Part shown: positions 1 through 7,201 of the stretch, one piece after another
Layout of the letters: each line of letters begins with the position of its first letter
How positions within the stretch are numbered: position 1 is the stretch's first letter
Made by a program: the position numbers and the translations under genes
Assembly: GCA_964623315.1 (NCBI GenBank)
Contig: CAZUSU010000029.1
Coordinates: 1 to 7,870, forward strand
Direction of reading: 5' to 3'
Length of the DNA stretch: 7,870 nucleotides
Origin: CAZUSU01 sp964623315
GTDB taxonomy: Bacteria; Patescibacteriota; Patescibacteriia; Magasanikbacterales; 2-02-FULL-50-9b
The notes under the pieces: model-generated
What the model was told of the DNA's origin: nothing
The model's database searches: none
What the model saw: only the letters and a program-made list of their open reading frames with translations

Positions 1-3
1 CAT
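1..3 (-). other. Possible start codon of the next gene, cut by the window edge
   Basis: The minus strand after the preceding gene reads TGAATGTGAATG (12-1). The first TGA is the stop of the baseplate-J-like gene. The first ATG (9-7) meets a TGA at once, but the last ATG (3-1) sits six bases after the stop and could begin another gene of the same operon. A GTG at 7-5 is also open to the edge. Only three bases are visible, so this is weak. Confidence 0.2.
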
Positions 4-9
4 TCACAT

Positions 10-1332
10 TCAACGGACGGCTTTTTCCTCAAATGTCACCGTAATCCGTGACGGAACTTTGGGGGCGCGCTCCATCCACGGTGGGAAAAATTGTGTCTTG
101 ACCATGGTAACGCCGCGAATTGATTTTAATTGATCGGCAATTTCGCCGGCCGAACGACCCATGAATTGTACCGGCTGAAACGCGCCGGATCGTTCATCTA
201 AAATTGCGCGCCCCTCGCGATACAATTGAAGTTGTGCCGACTTGGTTGCAACATCCAAGGATTTCAGCGAAACGGTCGGCGCTTCGTTAATAAACGTCAC
301 TTTGTGATAGGGCGTTGGTGATTTTGTTTGCACATCGCGATCGGCGGCGGCAAACACTGCAACTTTTGGATAAGCAACCACGGCCATGGTGCCGGAGGCG
401 CGCACGGTAAACGCGCCCGTCTCTTCGCCGGCTTTTACCGCTGGCACTACTTTTATGTTCACCGGCGTATGCAGTACTTCATGTCCTTCTGGCACCACCA
501 CCATTGCCAAAAAGCGTTGTCCCCTATCAAAAAGTGCTTTGCGTACTTCTTCTGACGCCTTATCAATATCTTGTTGTGTCACCACACCCACTTTTCCGGC
601 TCCACCCGTCATCGGCACGGTTGAAACACCGTACACTTTTTTTTGTTGTGACGAATTAAGCCCTGGAATAGTAAACCGACCGGACACTGTGTCGCCATCT
701 TTGCCGGCTTTATCTGCCACCAACTCGGCGGTAACGCTTCCGTTGGCTGGTACGGTAACGGCGCGAACCAAGCGAAACAACACACCCTTCTCACTCAAGA
801 AACGAGTTGTTGAGACAAGCGGCTGTGGAGATCCGCTTTCGTTATACACCGTTACGGCGCCACGCGCTTTACCCGGCCTTTCAGATGTTGCCGTGGGATA
901 AAAAACTTTTTCTGTACTTGTGGTCACCGCCACCACGATGCCGGAAAATGCCGTCGTGCTGGTAGTGATTCCTTCGCCCACCGTAACAGTCAGAGCGCTC
1001 GCAACGGGTACTGCTTCAAAGGCAACATCAATCGTGGCGCGTTGAAACGTAAAAAAAACAATGACGCCAATCACCGCAACGGTTGCCGTTAAAAATAACA
1101 ATGAGAGGCGGCGATATAAATTTACCTTTTTTGGCGCCGATGTTGCGGCGTGAATAGCGATGTGCGGACGACGCGCCGGTGTGTATGATTCTTCTTCGGG
1201 TGCATACACCACGGTTCTGCGACGTTTAGCAACCGGCCTCCGCGCCGCTTTACGGCGCACACTCTTGCGTTGGGGGGCTGGTTTTTCTTCAAATTCGCCA
1301 TCAATTGGCAGGTCCAAATCATCTTCTGGCAT
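10..1332 (-). CDS. Membrane-anchored baseplate-J-like protein, single-pass, large extracytoplasmic domain
   Basis: From the ATG at 1332 the product is about 440 residues. It starts with an acidic stretch, then a strongly Arg/Lys-rich cytoplasmic tail (about residues 22-40). One hydrophobic helix follows (about 76-95, LSLLFLTATVAVIGVIVFF), then about 340 residues likely outside the membrane. The outer part is rich in Thr, Val and Ser and looks beta-rich. Its centre (about 154-195, with GKARGAVTVYNESGS and STTRFLSEKGVLFRL) resembles a pattern I recall from proteins labelled baseplate J/gp47-like in CPR genomes. This is recall of a family pattern, not a search. There is no N-terminal signal peptide, so the inferred topology is N-in/C-out. 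The start is uncertain. A TTG at 1353 has an SD-like GAGGT eight bases upstream and would overlap pilB by 11 bases; the ATG at 1332 has no SD but starts 10 bases after the pilB stop. The gene ends in TGA. Its place after pilB suggests an envelope or pilus-related role, which is unproven. Confidence 0.72.
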   Translation of the reverse strand: MPEDDLDLPIDGEFEEKPAPQRKSVRRKAARRPVAKRRRTVVYAPEEESYTPARRPHIAIHAATSAPKKVNLYRRLSLLFLTATVAVIGVIVFFTFQRATIDVAFEAVPVASALTVTVGEGITTSTTAFSGIVVAVTTSTEKVFYPTATSERPGKARGAVTVYNESGSPQPLVSTTRFLSEKGVLFRLVRAVTVPANGSVTAELVADKAGKDGDTVSGRFTIPGLNSSQQKKVYGVSTVPMTGGAGKVGVVTQQDIDKASEEVRKALFDRGQRFLAMVVVPEGHEVLHTPVNIKVVPAVKAGEETGAFTVRASGTMAVVAYPKVAVFAAADRDVQTKSPTPYHKVTFINEAPTVSLKSLDVATKSAQLQLYREGRAILDERSGAFQPVQFMGRSAGEIADQLKSIRGVTMVKTQFFPPWMERAPKVPSRITVTFEEKAVR

Positions 1333-1342
1333 AGACAAAATA

Positions 1343-3070
1343 TTATTCAGCAACTCTAAATACCTCGGACAACGAGGTCACTCCGGTTGCGGCCTTTAGT
1401 ATACCATCTTGCGCCATCGTGACCATACCCTCCTCCAGCGCCACTTTTTGAATTTCATCTTCGGACATTTGACCACCTAAAATTATTTTTTCTACGGCCG
1501 GCGACATGGCAAAAATTTCGTACAATCCGACGCGACCTTTATACCCGAGCTGTTTGCACTCTGGACATCCGGGTGCGACCATAAACTTCACTTGATCAAG
1601 CACAAATGTTTCGCCGGACTTTGGCGAGAGGGTGCTCATAATTTGCGTGATTTTCTTTTTTTCATCGTCAGTGAGCACGGTTTCTTTTTTGCATTTTTCA
1701 CACAACTTGCGAACCAACCGCTGGCCGATAATCGCGTTCATGGCCGGCGCAAGCAAGAACGGTTTCACGCCCATGGAAAGAAAACGTGGTATAGCACCGG
1801 CGGCGCTATTGGTGTGAATGGTGGACAAAAGAAGGTGCCCCGTGAGCGCGGCCTGAATGGCGACTTCGGCCGTCGGCAAATCACGAATTTCGCCAACCAT
1901 ACAAATGTCCGGATCTTGACGCAAAATAGATTTTAGCGCATCTGCAAATGTGTACCCCTTGCTCGCATCAATCTGCGACTGATTAATTCCTTCCAATTTA
2001 TATTCCACCGGATCTTCCAGCGTAATAATTTTGACACCCGGCTGATTTTTTTTGCGCAAAATGGTATAGAGTGTGGTGGTCTTACCGGAACCGGTCGGAC
2101 CCGTAGTTATAATCATGCCGTTGGGGCGTCCAATTTCGTGCATGAGTTGTTCAAACGCATGACCGCGAATGCCCAATTGCTCCATACCCACATCGGCCTG
2201 CGGTTTTAGGACGCGCATTACCACACTTTCGCCGTACGCCGTAGGAATGGTTGAAACACGAATATCAACCTTGCCGTCGGCGAGTACCAACGTAATGCGT
2301 CCGTCTTGCGGCTTGTCGTCAATGTTAATTTTGAGAGCAGACAGTAATTTGATGCGGCCAATAATTTTTTTCCATGACTCGTGGGGGACGTCGCCAATTT
2401 CATGTAAAATACCGTCAAGACGCAAACGCACAATAATTTTTGTTTCTTCTGCTTCAACGTGAATATCAGACGCCCTCATTTTTAATGCGGCGGCAAAAAT
2501 TAACGCCACAAAATCAGTCGTGTTAACCTCTTTCATTTTTGCTGACAATTCTGGAATGGAATCAAAAAGCGATTGAAATTTATCAAGGTCGGCTTGCGTA
2601 ATGGAAACATCACGCGACACCTGAATTATTTTTGGTAAAGAAGCATACAGCGCCGCGGCTCTATTAAAACTGTCTTCCGTAATAACATACGGGATCAATT
2701 TTATTTTTTTCTCGCGTGCGGTGGCGCCTAAAAATTCTTGCACCACCTTGTCCATGATATTGACCACGCCAATACGCGCCTCTTCTGATTCATGAAAAAA
2801 AGGAATGGCCAAAAATTTGCGCGCCTGATCTTCCGGAATTAAAGACAACGCTTCCGGTGGAATGGGAAATTTACGTAAATCAATGTAGCGCAGTTTATAC
2901 TGGGCGGCGAGCGCCTGCGCGTCTGCCTCTTTTTTATCCAGCGCCACTTGCTGTAATTTTGATTGCAATTTGGTCTGCGCTGTTTCGTCATCAAGCGCAA
3001 CGCCCGGCGCCGCGCCGGCAGGCGCGGTAGGTTTTTTTAAAAGATCAGAGAGACCGGCAATCTGGCCCAT
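1343..3070 (-). CDS. pilB: Type IV pilus extension ATPase PilB (GspE/PulE family)
   Basis: This 575-residue cytoplasmic ATPase is expected to power pilin polymerisation at the base of a type IV pilus. The length is typical of PilB and too long for the retraction ATPase PilT. An N-terminal MshEN/T2SSE_N-like region (about 30-150) precedes the motor core. The Asp-box region is around 200-220 (ASDIHVEAEE...RLRLDG). Walker A is GPTGSGKT (324-331), followed by LEDPVE (351-356). Walker B is in DPDICMVGEIRD (386-397, with Glu394), and the His box is TGHLLLSTIHTN (410-421). Two Cys pairs, CEKC (457/460) and CPEC (502/505), form the zinc-binding tetracysteine typical of PilB/GspE and absent from PilT. 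All key catalytic motifs are intact. The ATG at 3070 follows the upstream membrane gene by five bases and has no SD, so translational coupling is likely. PilC, PilT and pilins are not in the window. GspE is the alternative name, but in CPR bacteria PilB is the likelier role. Confidence 0.95.
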   Translation of the reverse strand: MGQIAGLSDLLKKPTAPAGAAPGVALDDETAQTKLQSKLQQVALDKKEADAQALAAQYKLRYIDLRKFPIPPEALSLIPEDQARKFLAIPFFHESEEARIGVVNIMDKVVQEFLGATAREKKIKLIPYVITEDSFNRAAALYASLPKIIQVSRDVSITQADLDKFQSLFDSIPELSAKMKEVNTTDFVALIFAAALKMRASDIHVEAEETKIIVRLRLDGILHEIGDVPHESWKKIIGRIKLLSALKINIDDKPQDGRITLVLADGKVDIRVSTIPTAYGESVVMRVLKPQADVGMEQLGIRGHAFEQLMHEIGRPNGMIITTGPTGSGKTTTLYTILRKKNQPGVKIITLEDPVEYKLEGINQSQIDASKGYTFADALKSILRQDPDICMVGEIRDLPTAEVAIQAALTGHLLLSTIHTNSAAGAIPRFLSMGVKPFLLAPAMNAIIGQRLVRKLCEKCKKETVLTDDEKKKITQIMSTLSPKSGETFVLDQVKFMVAPGCPECKQLGYKGRVGLYEIFAMSPAVEKIILGGQMSEDEIQKVALEEGMVTMAQDGILKAATGVTSLSEVFRVAE

Positions 3071-3075
3071 ATTTA

Positions 3076-4050
3076 TTACTGTTCGCGCTGTACCAATCCG
3101 CGCAAAAATCGTAGCACTTTGCTGACCGGACCGTTGTGTTGCATATGATCAAACAGTACCACCACGCACATAAAAAACCATGTGGTGTACACGGCAAATA
3201 AAAACCAACCGAAGAAATACAGGGTAACCAAATTCACCCGCACGAGCGGCGCGACATACCCCGTTGCCAATTGCATGATGTGTGCAAACCAAAACAGCGG
3301 GATAAACAGCGCTTGAGTTAATATCTCTGCGGCCGTAACGACCACCATGTTGAACACCAAAAACAGAATGCCAATTTCCAGCGACGCGAGCCAGTGCCGG
3401 CGGAACAAAGCAAATCCACTCTGCACGGCCACAAATAAAGGTTGTTTTTCCAGCACCACATAACAAGTTGCAAACAAGATACTAAACGTGAGCCACACAT
3501 CAAATATCGCAACAACGGCAAACCCCACGACAAACAAAAGTTGCGGCCACCACACCTCTGGATTAACATCCACAAAATAGCGGAGCCACAATAATAAAGC
3601 GCTCACCACAAAAACGCCGAGCGCTTTGATTACTAAAACACCGGTGATGGACCAAAAATGATGGAGTGCATCGTGCCAAATTGCGCTCAACGAATATTGT
3701 TGCTTACGAAATATGTGGTCGCCTGCGGCAACAACCGCGCCCTGACATGCAATGACTAAAAAGACAAATAACGCGAGTAGCAACACCATGAGCAGTGACA
3801 TCCCGATACCGGCCGCAAGCTGGATGCCAGAATTCGGCGAAAAAACGGTGAGATGCCACTGGGGAACGGTGGCAGAGGTGATCGCCGCATCAACACCCAC
3901 ACGGGTAACCGTAAGCAGGCCGTGCAGTGAATATAACAGTTGCGACTGGCCTAAAAATAATGCAAACGCACCGAACAACCACAGCATCGGATGGCGCCAC
4001 GTAACGGTCCATGCGTCGCGAAGAATATGGCGGTATAAAGTTTGTGACAT
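3076..4050 (-). CDS. Polytopic integral membrane protein of unknown function
   Basis: I do not recognise a named family. From the ATG at 4050 the product is 324 residues and mostly hydrophobic. Likely membrane segments lie at about 22-40, 76-108, 133-157, 168-200 (perhaps two), 219-241, 246-262 and 270-300, giving six to eight spans. The short N-terminus (MSQTLYRHILRDAW) and the basic C-terminus (VLRFLRGLVQREQ) are probably cytoplasmic. No catalytic motif or nucleotide-binding site is visible. An upstream in-frame ATG at 4104 would add 18 residues. I prefer 4050 because the extended -10 promoter at 4083-4075 would start transcription downstream of 4104, and because MSQTLYRHILRDAW is a typical membrane-protein start. 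No SD is visible; the leader next to the ATG reads CCGCTCCT. The gene ends in tandem TAATAA stops, five bases before pilB, so the two are almost certainly co-transcribed. A role in pilus or envelope assembly is only positional inference. Confidence 0.85.
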   Translation of the reverse strand: MSQTLYRHILRDAWTVTWRHPMLWLFGAFALFLGQSQLLYSLHGLLTVTRVGVDAAITSATVPQWHLTVFSPNSGIQLAAGIGMSLLMVLLLALFVFLVIACQGAVVAAGDHIFRKQQYSLSAIWHDALHHFWSITGVLVIKALGVFVVSALLLWLRYFVDVNPEVWWPQLLFVVGFAVVAIFDVWLTFSILFATCYVVLEKQPLFVAVQSGFALFRRHWLASLEIGILFLVFNMVVVTAAEILTQALFIPLFWFAHIMQLATGYVAPLVRVNLVTLYFFGWFLFAVYTTWFFMCVVVLFDHMQHNGPVSKVLRFLRGLVQREQ

Positions 4051-4074
4051 AGGAGCGGATAAAAAAGTATGGAT

Positions 4075-4083
4075 AGTATACCA
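4075..4083 (-). promoter_or_regulatory. Extended -10 promoter for the membrane protein-pilB unit
   Basis: Read on the minus strand, TGGTATACT fits the extended -10 pattern TGnTATAAT with one mismatch. At 16-18 base spacing no TTGACA-like -35 is present; the hexamer at 17 bases is TGCGGG. That region is occupied by the left arm of an inverted repeat (4097-4132). Transcription would start near 4068, leaving a leader of about 18 bases before the ATG at 4050. This is a reading by eye without experimental support. Confidence 0.5.
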
Positions 4084-4096
4084 CAAACCTATGCTA

Positions 4097-4144
4097 CCCC
4101 GCACGGTGGTCTATGAGCCACACCTTGTGGGGGTTTTTATTTTT
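4097..4144 (+). terminator. Imperfect inverted repeat with a plus-strand U-tract; terminator or operator
   Basis: On the plus strand, CCCCGCACGGTG (4097-4108) can pair with CACCTTGTGGGG (4121-4132). This gives twelve positions with one mismatch and one G-U pair around a 12-base loop. GTTTTTATTTTT follows at 4133-4144. It has the form of an intrinsic terminator for plus-strand transcription, yet no plus-strand gene is visible. In the minus direction, where ftsH transcripts arrive, an A-rich stretch precedes the hairpin but no T-run follows. It could still slow polymerase after ftsH. The left arm lies where the -35 of the next promoter would be, so an operator role is also possible. Confidence 0.45.
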
Positions 4145-4154
4145 CAGGAAAAAT
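4139..4154. repeat. Short AT-rich palindrome downstream of ftsH
   Basis: ATTTTTC (4139-4145) and GAAAAAT (4148-4154) are perfect reverse complements separated by two bases. The palindrome starts 17 bases after the ftsH stop in the direction of transcription. The stem is weak because it is nearly all A-T, and it shares its T-run with the U-tract of the neighbouring hairpin. It may protect the ftsH mRNA 3' end or be chance in an AT-rich gap. Confidence 0.35.
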
Positions 4155-4170
4155 TGAAAGTAACATTTTT

Positions 4171-6006
4171 TTACGCGGCGCACCCCTTCTCCAACCCCAC
4201 GATATCCACAAATTCTTTTTCTTCCAGCGTTTCTTTTACCAGCAACTCTGCGGCAAGTTTATCCAGTGTTGCGCGATGCGTTACCAATAGACGTGTTGCG
4301 TGTTCACCGGCAGATTTAACCAAACGCCCGACTTCGGCATCTATAACTTCAGACGTTTTTTCGCTGTAATCACGCTCGCTTATTCCCTGACCGACGTACA
4401 CCAATTCTTCATGCGTACCAAAAGTGCGCGGACCAAGTATATCGCTCATGCCATATTGGGTTACGGCATCACGCGCGATACGTGTGGCCGTTCGTAAATC
4501 GCTTGAGGGACCGGTTGATAACATATCATCGCCGAAAATTAATTTCTCTGCCGCCCATCCGCCGAGCGCCATGGCCAAATCATCAATAAATTCCGCGCGG
4601 GTGTGATAGTGTTTATCTTCTACCGGCATTTTTAGTGTATAACCGCCGGCATGACCGCGTGAAATAATTGAAACCTTACGAATCGGATCGGTGTATTTCA
4701 AAAGATGTGCAACGAGCGCATGACCACTCTCATGATACGCCGTCATCTTCTTTTCTTCGTCGGAAAATACATGACTCCGGCGTTCCGGCCCCAACAACAC
4801 CTTTTCAATTGACTCTAAAATTTCTAAACTACCAAGCGTCTGTTTGCCACGACGCGCCGTTAAAATGGCCGCTTCGTTCATAAGGTTTGCAAGATCGGCG
4901 CCGGTAAACCCAGGGGTGCGCTCGGCAATTTTGCGCAAGATGACATCTTCGGCGAGCGGTTTGTTTTTACCGTGAATAGCCAAAATTTGTTCACGCTCAT
5001 TAATGTCCGGCAAAGATACGGTCACGCGACGATCAAACCGACCCGGACGAAGTAACGCCGGATCCAAAACATCGGGCCGATTAGTTGCGGCAATAACAAT
5101 AATCCCATTATTGGGTTGAAACCCATCCATCTCTACCAAAATTTGGTTCAACGTTTGTTCGCGTTCATCGTGTGAACCACCCATACCAGAACCGCGACGA
5201 CGGCCGACGGCGTCAATTTCATCTATAAACACAATGGCCGGCGCTAATTTTTTGGCGCGGGCGAACAGATCACGCACCCGCGAAGCGCCCACGCCCACAA
5301 ACATTTCTACAAATTCAGAACCGGACATGTGGATGAATGGCACACCGGCCTCGCCGGCAACGGCACGTGCGAGCAGTGTCTTACCGGTACCCGGAGAACC
5401 CATCAATAAAACGCCTTTCGGAATTTTTGCGCCCAGAGACGCAAATTTTTCCGGCGTCTTAAGAAATTCTACCACTTCCTGCAATTCTTCTTTTGATTCT
5501 TTCATGCCGGCAACGTCCGCGAAACTCACTTTTGTTTTTTCGTCTATATCTAGCTCACGGGCAGTTGATTGGCCAAAACCAAACGCGCGACTGTTGGCGC
5601 CCTGCACTTGGCGTGCCATAAAAAAGAACAGCAATGCGATGAGCATAATCGGCCCAAAGATTGGTATGAGCATCCCCACCCAATAGCGCCATCCATGATC
5701 TTCGGTAATTGCCAGTTCTGCCGCTTTTAATTCTTCCGGCGTCACGCCGTATGCGCGCAAGGTGGTAGGTAATGTTTCGCTGATTTCTTTGCGTGACGTT
5801 AATTTGCTACCGTCTGTTTTGGTAACACGTAATTCGCTATCCAGCACTTCTATTTTTTTTATTTCGCGTTTCTGCACCAGAGTGGCGATTTCGGACAGTG
5901 ACGCTTCGCGGGGCTTTTCGCCGGTGGCGCGCATGTTATTGGCAAAAAGCGCCAACACCCCCATTGCCACGACAAAAATCAGCACGTTTTTTAGAAGTGC
6001 GCGCAT
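4171..6006 (-). CDS. ftsH: ATP-dependent zinc metalloprotease FtsH
   Basis: FtsH is a hexameric membrane-bound AAA+ protease that extracts and degrades misfolded membrane proteins and short-lived regulators. From the ATG at 6006 the product is 611 residues, within the family's usual range. Transmembrane helix 1 is at about 6-24, a small extracytoplasmic domain at about 27-105, and helix 2 at about 109-131. In the AAA+ module, Walker A is GSPGTGKT (203-210; many FtsH have GPPGTGKT), the pore loop is FVGVG (236-240) and Walker B is IVFIDEID (258-265). The second region of homology is at 307-326 with Arg323 and Arg326. The protease domain has the zinc site HESGH (425-429), and Asp503 in SSDLRTAT is the probable third ligand. 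All are intact. The start lies four bases after the S1 gene stop, without an SD, so coupled translation is likely. An upstream in-frame ATG at 6060, inside the S1 gene, would add an 18-residue Lys/Gln/Pro-rich tail. I prefer 6006 because the hydrophobic helix then starts right after the N-terminus, as is usual. Confidence 0.97.
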   Translation of the reverse strand: MRALLKNVLIFVVAMGVLALFANNMRATGEKPREASLSEIATLVQKREIKKIEVLDSELRVTKTDGSKLTSRKEISETLPTTLRAYGVTPEELKAAELAITEDHGWRYWVGMLIPIFGPIMLIALLFFFMARQVQGANSRAFGFGQSTARELDIDEKTKVSFADVAGMKESKEELQEVVEFLKTPEKFASLGAKIPKGVLLMGSPGTGKTLLARAVAGEAGVPFIHMSGSEFVEMFVGVGASRVRDLFARAKKLAPAIVFIDEIDAVGRRRGSGMGGSHDEREQTLNQILVEMDGFQPNNGIIVIAATNRPDVLDPALLRPGRFDRRVTVSLPDINEREQILAIHGKNKPLAEDVILRKIAERTPGFTGADLANLMNEAAILTARRGKQTLGSLEILESIEKVLLGPERRSHVFSDEEKKMTAYHESGHALVAHLLKYTDPIRKVSIISRGHAGGYTLKMPVEDKHYHTRAEFIDDLAMALGGWAAEKLIFGDDMLSTGPSSDLRTATRIARDAVTQYGMSDILGPRTFGTHEELVYVGQGISERDYSEKTSEVIDAEVGRLVKSAGEHATRLLVTHRATLDKLAAELLVKETLEEKEFVDIVGLEKGCAA

Positions 6007-6010
6007 AGCG

Positions 6011-7186
6011 TTAGGCGGTGGGCTCTGCTGGTTCTGATTCGCTGACTTTTTCTTTTTCATTTGTTTTTTGTTTTGGCACGACGCCCGGCACGCGCAACCC
6101 AATACGATGTTCGGCCGCATCAACGGACACAATTTCAAATGTTGCTGTGTCGCCGGCTTTAAACGTTTTGGTAATATCTTCAATCGGTTCATTGGATAGT
6201 TCCGACACGTGCGCCAAACCCTGAATATCTTTTTCCATTTCTACAAACAAACCGTACGGGTTTACTTTGGCGATGCGACCGGTGATCGTTTGACCGACAA
6301 CGTATTTTTCCGGCACGCCCTTCCACGGATCCGGCGTCAATCGTTTCATGGACAGGAAAATTTTCTTGCCATCAATTTGGATGATCTCGGCGCGTACGTG
6401 ATCTCCCACGCGCACGACGTCCTTGGGGTGATCAATGCGTTGCCACGCCAATTCGCTGATGTGCACCAACCCTTCCACGCCGTCAAATTTAACAAAGGCG
6501 CCAAAAGCGGTAATCGCGGAAATATCGCCTTCAATAATTGTGCCCATGACATATTTTTCTGCAATTGCCGTTTTGGACTCTTCCTGCGCCGCCTTTTCTG
6601 ACACAATTAATTTTTCATCTTTGTCGCTTACATCAATAACTTTGACAGAAAATTCTTGACCAACGTATTCTTTTAATTTATCAAGAATTTTTCCTTTGTC
6701 GCCACCGGCAACACGCGGATAGTGGTCGCCTGCCAGTTGTGACACGGGCAAAAAGGCATCCATGCCGTTGAGGTCAACCATGAGACCGCCCTTGTTAGCT
6801 TCCTTAATACGCACGCTCATGACGGTTCCGGCGCGACGCAATTCTTCTAACTTGCCCCACACGCGCTGATGGCCGGCGGTGCGGAATGATAATTCCAACT
6901 CTCCATTTTCATTTTCCTGTTCAATGACGGTGGCCTCTACTTCGTCGCCTTCCTTGAGATTACGGTACTCGGTACTTTCTGCATAAAGCTGGGGGCCGCG
7001 AATTACACCGGTACGCAGACCGGCAAGGTCAATGCGCACTTCGTTGCGGCCAACCGAAAGCACCTGTCCCTTCAAGGTGTCGCCCTCCTTGGGCACCGAA
7101 CCAAACTGCTCATCGAGTAACTTGGCAAAGGCGCTTGTTGGTGCGGCGCCGTTTCCGTTGCTCAATTTTGTGGCAATCATGTTCAT
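6011..7186 (-). CDS. rpsA: S1 RNA-binding domain protein, probable small-subunit ribosomal protein S1
   Basis: The 391-residue product has four S1 (OB-fold) repeats at about 33-104, 118-198, 213-282 and 297-367. Repeats 3 and 4 are the most canonical: GTIIEGDISAITAFGAFVKF with GLVHISELAW, and ITGRIAKVNPYGLFVEM with GLAHVSEL. Repeats 1 and 2 are more divergent, as in the ribosome-binding end of S1. The tail is acidic and Lys-rich (KQKTNEKEKVSESEPAEPTA). E. coli S1 has six repeats; four-repeat forms of about 400 residues are common elsewhere. S1 binds mRNA on the 30S subunit and helps start translation on messages with weak SD sequences, which fits this window. The ATG at 7186 lies about nine bases after the predicted transcription start and has no SD; Met3 (7180) is an alternative start. 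It is the first gene of a likely operon with ftsH. A non-ribosomal S1-repeat regulator is possible but less likely. Confidence 0.9.
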   Translation of the reverse strand: MNMIATKLSNGNGAAPTSAFAKLLDEQFGSVPKEGDTLKGQVLSVGRNEVRIDLAGLRTGVIRGPQLYAESTEYRNLKEGDEVEATVIEQENENGELELSFRTAGHQRVWGKLEELRRAGTVMSVRIKEANKGGLMVDLNGMDAFLPVSQLAGDHYPRVAGGDKGKILDKLKEYVGQEFSVKVIDVSDKDEKLIVSEKAAQEESKTAIAEKYVMGTIIEGDISAITAFGAFVKFDGVEGLVHISELAWQRIDHPKDVVRVGDHVRAEIIQIDGKKIFLSMKRLTPDPWKGVPEKYVVGQTITGRIAKVNPYGLFVEMEKDIQGLAHVSELSNEPIEDITKTFKAGDTATFEIVSVDAAEHRIGLRVPGVVPKQKTNEKEKVSESEPAEPTA

Positions 7187-7201
7187 AAATAAGGTAGGAG
7201 G

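Noticed and set aside
386..901. Open frame of 171 codons on the plus strand
   Set aside because: It is antisense to the baseplate-J-like gene and gives a Thr/Ser/Pro-rich product with no domain character, typical of the mirror frame of a Val/Thr-rich gene.
10..1332. Prophage or contractile injection system, because of the baseplate-J-like pattern
   Set aside because: No other tail, sheath, tube or phage gene is present. The protein has a membrane anchor, and such proteins occur in CPR genomes outside phage contexts.
4051..4170. Possible tRNA or small RNA gene in the ftsH-membrane gene gap
   Set aside because: No cloverleaf, no T-loop consensus and no minus-strand U-tract were found; only the hairpin, an AT palindrome and a promoter are supported.
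3752..4369. Open frame of 205 codons on the plus strand across the ftsH-membrane gene gap
   Set aside because: It overlaps the start of the membrane gene and the end of ftsH and runs through the hairpin and its T-run. The product is Ser/Thr-rich low-complexity without recognisable motifs.
5234..5686. Open frame of 150 codons on the plus strand within ftsH
   Set aside because: It is fully antisense to the conserved AAA+ core of ftsH, whose intact motifs explain the sequence.
6209..6601. Open frame of 130 codons on the plus strand within the S1 gene
   Set aside because: It is antisense to S1 repeats 3 and 4; it has no supporting start signal or domain.
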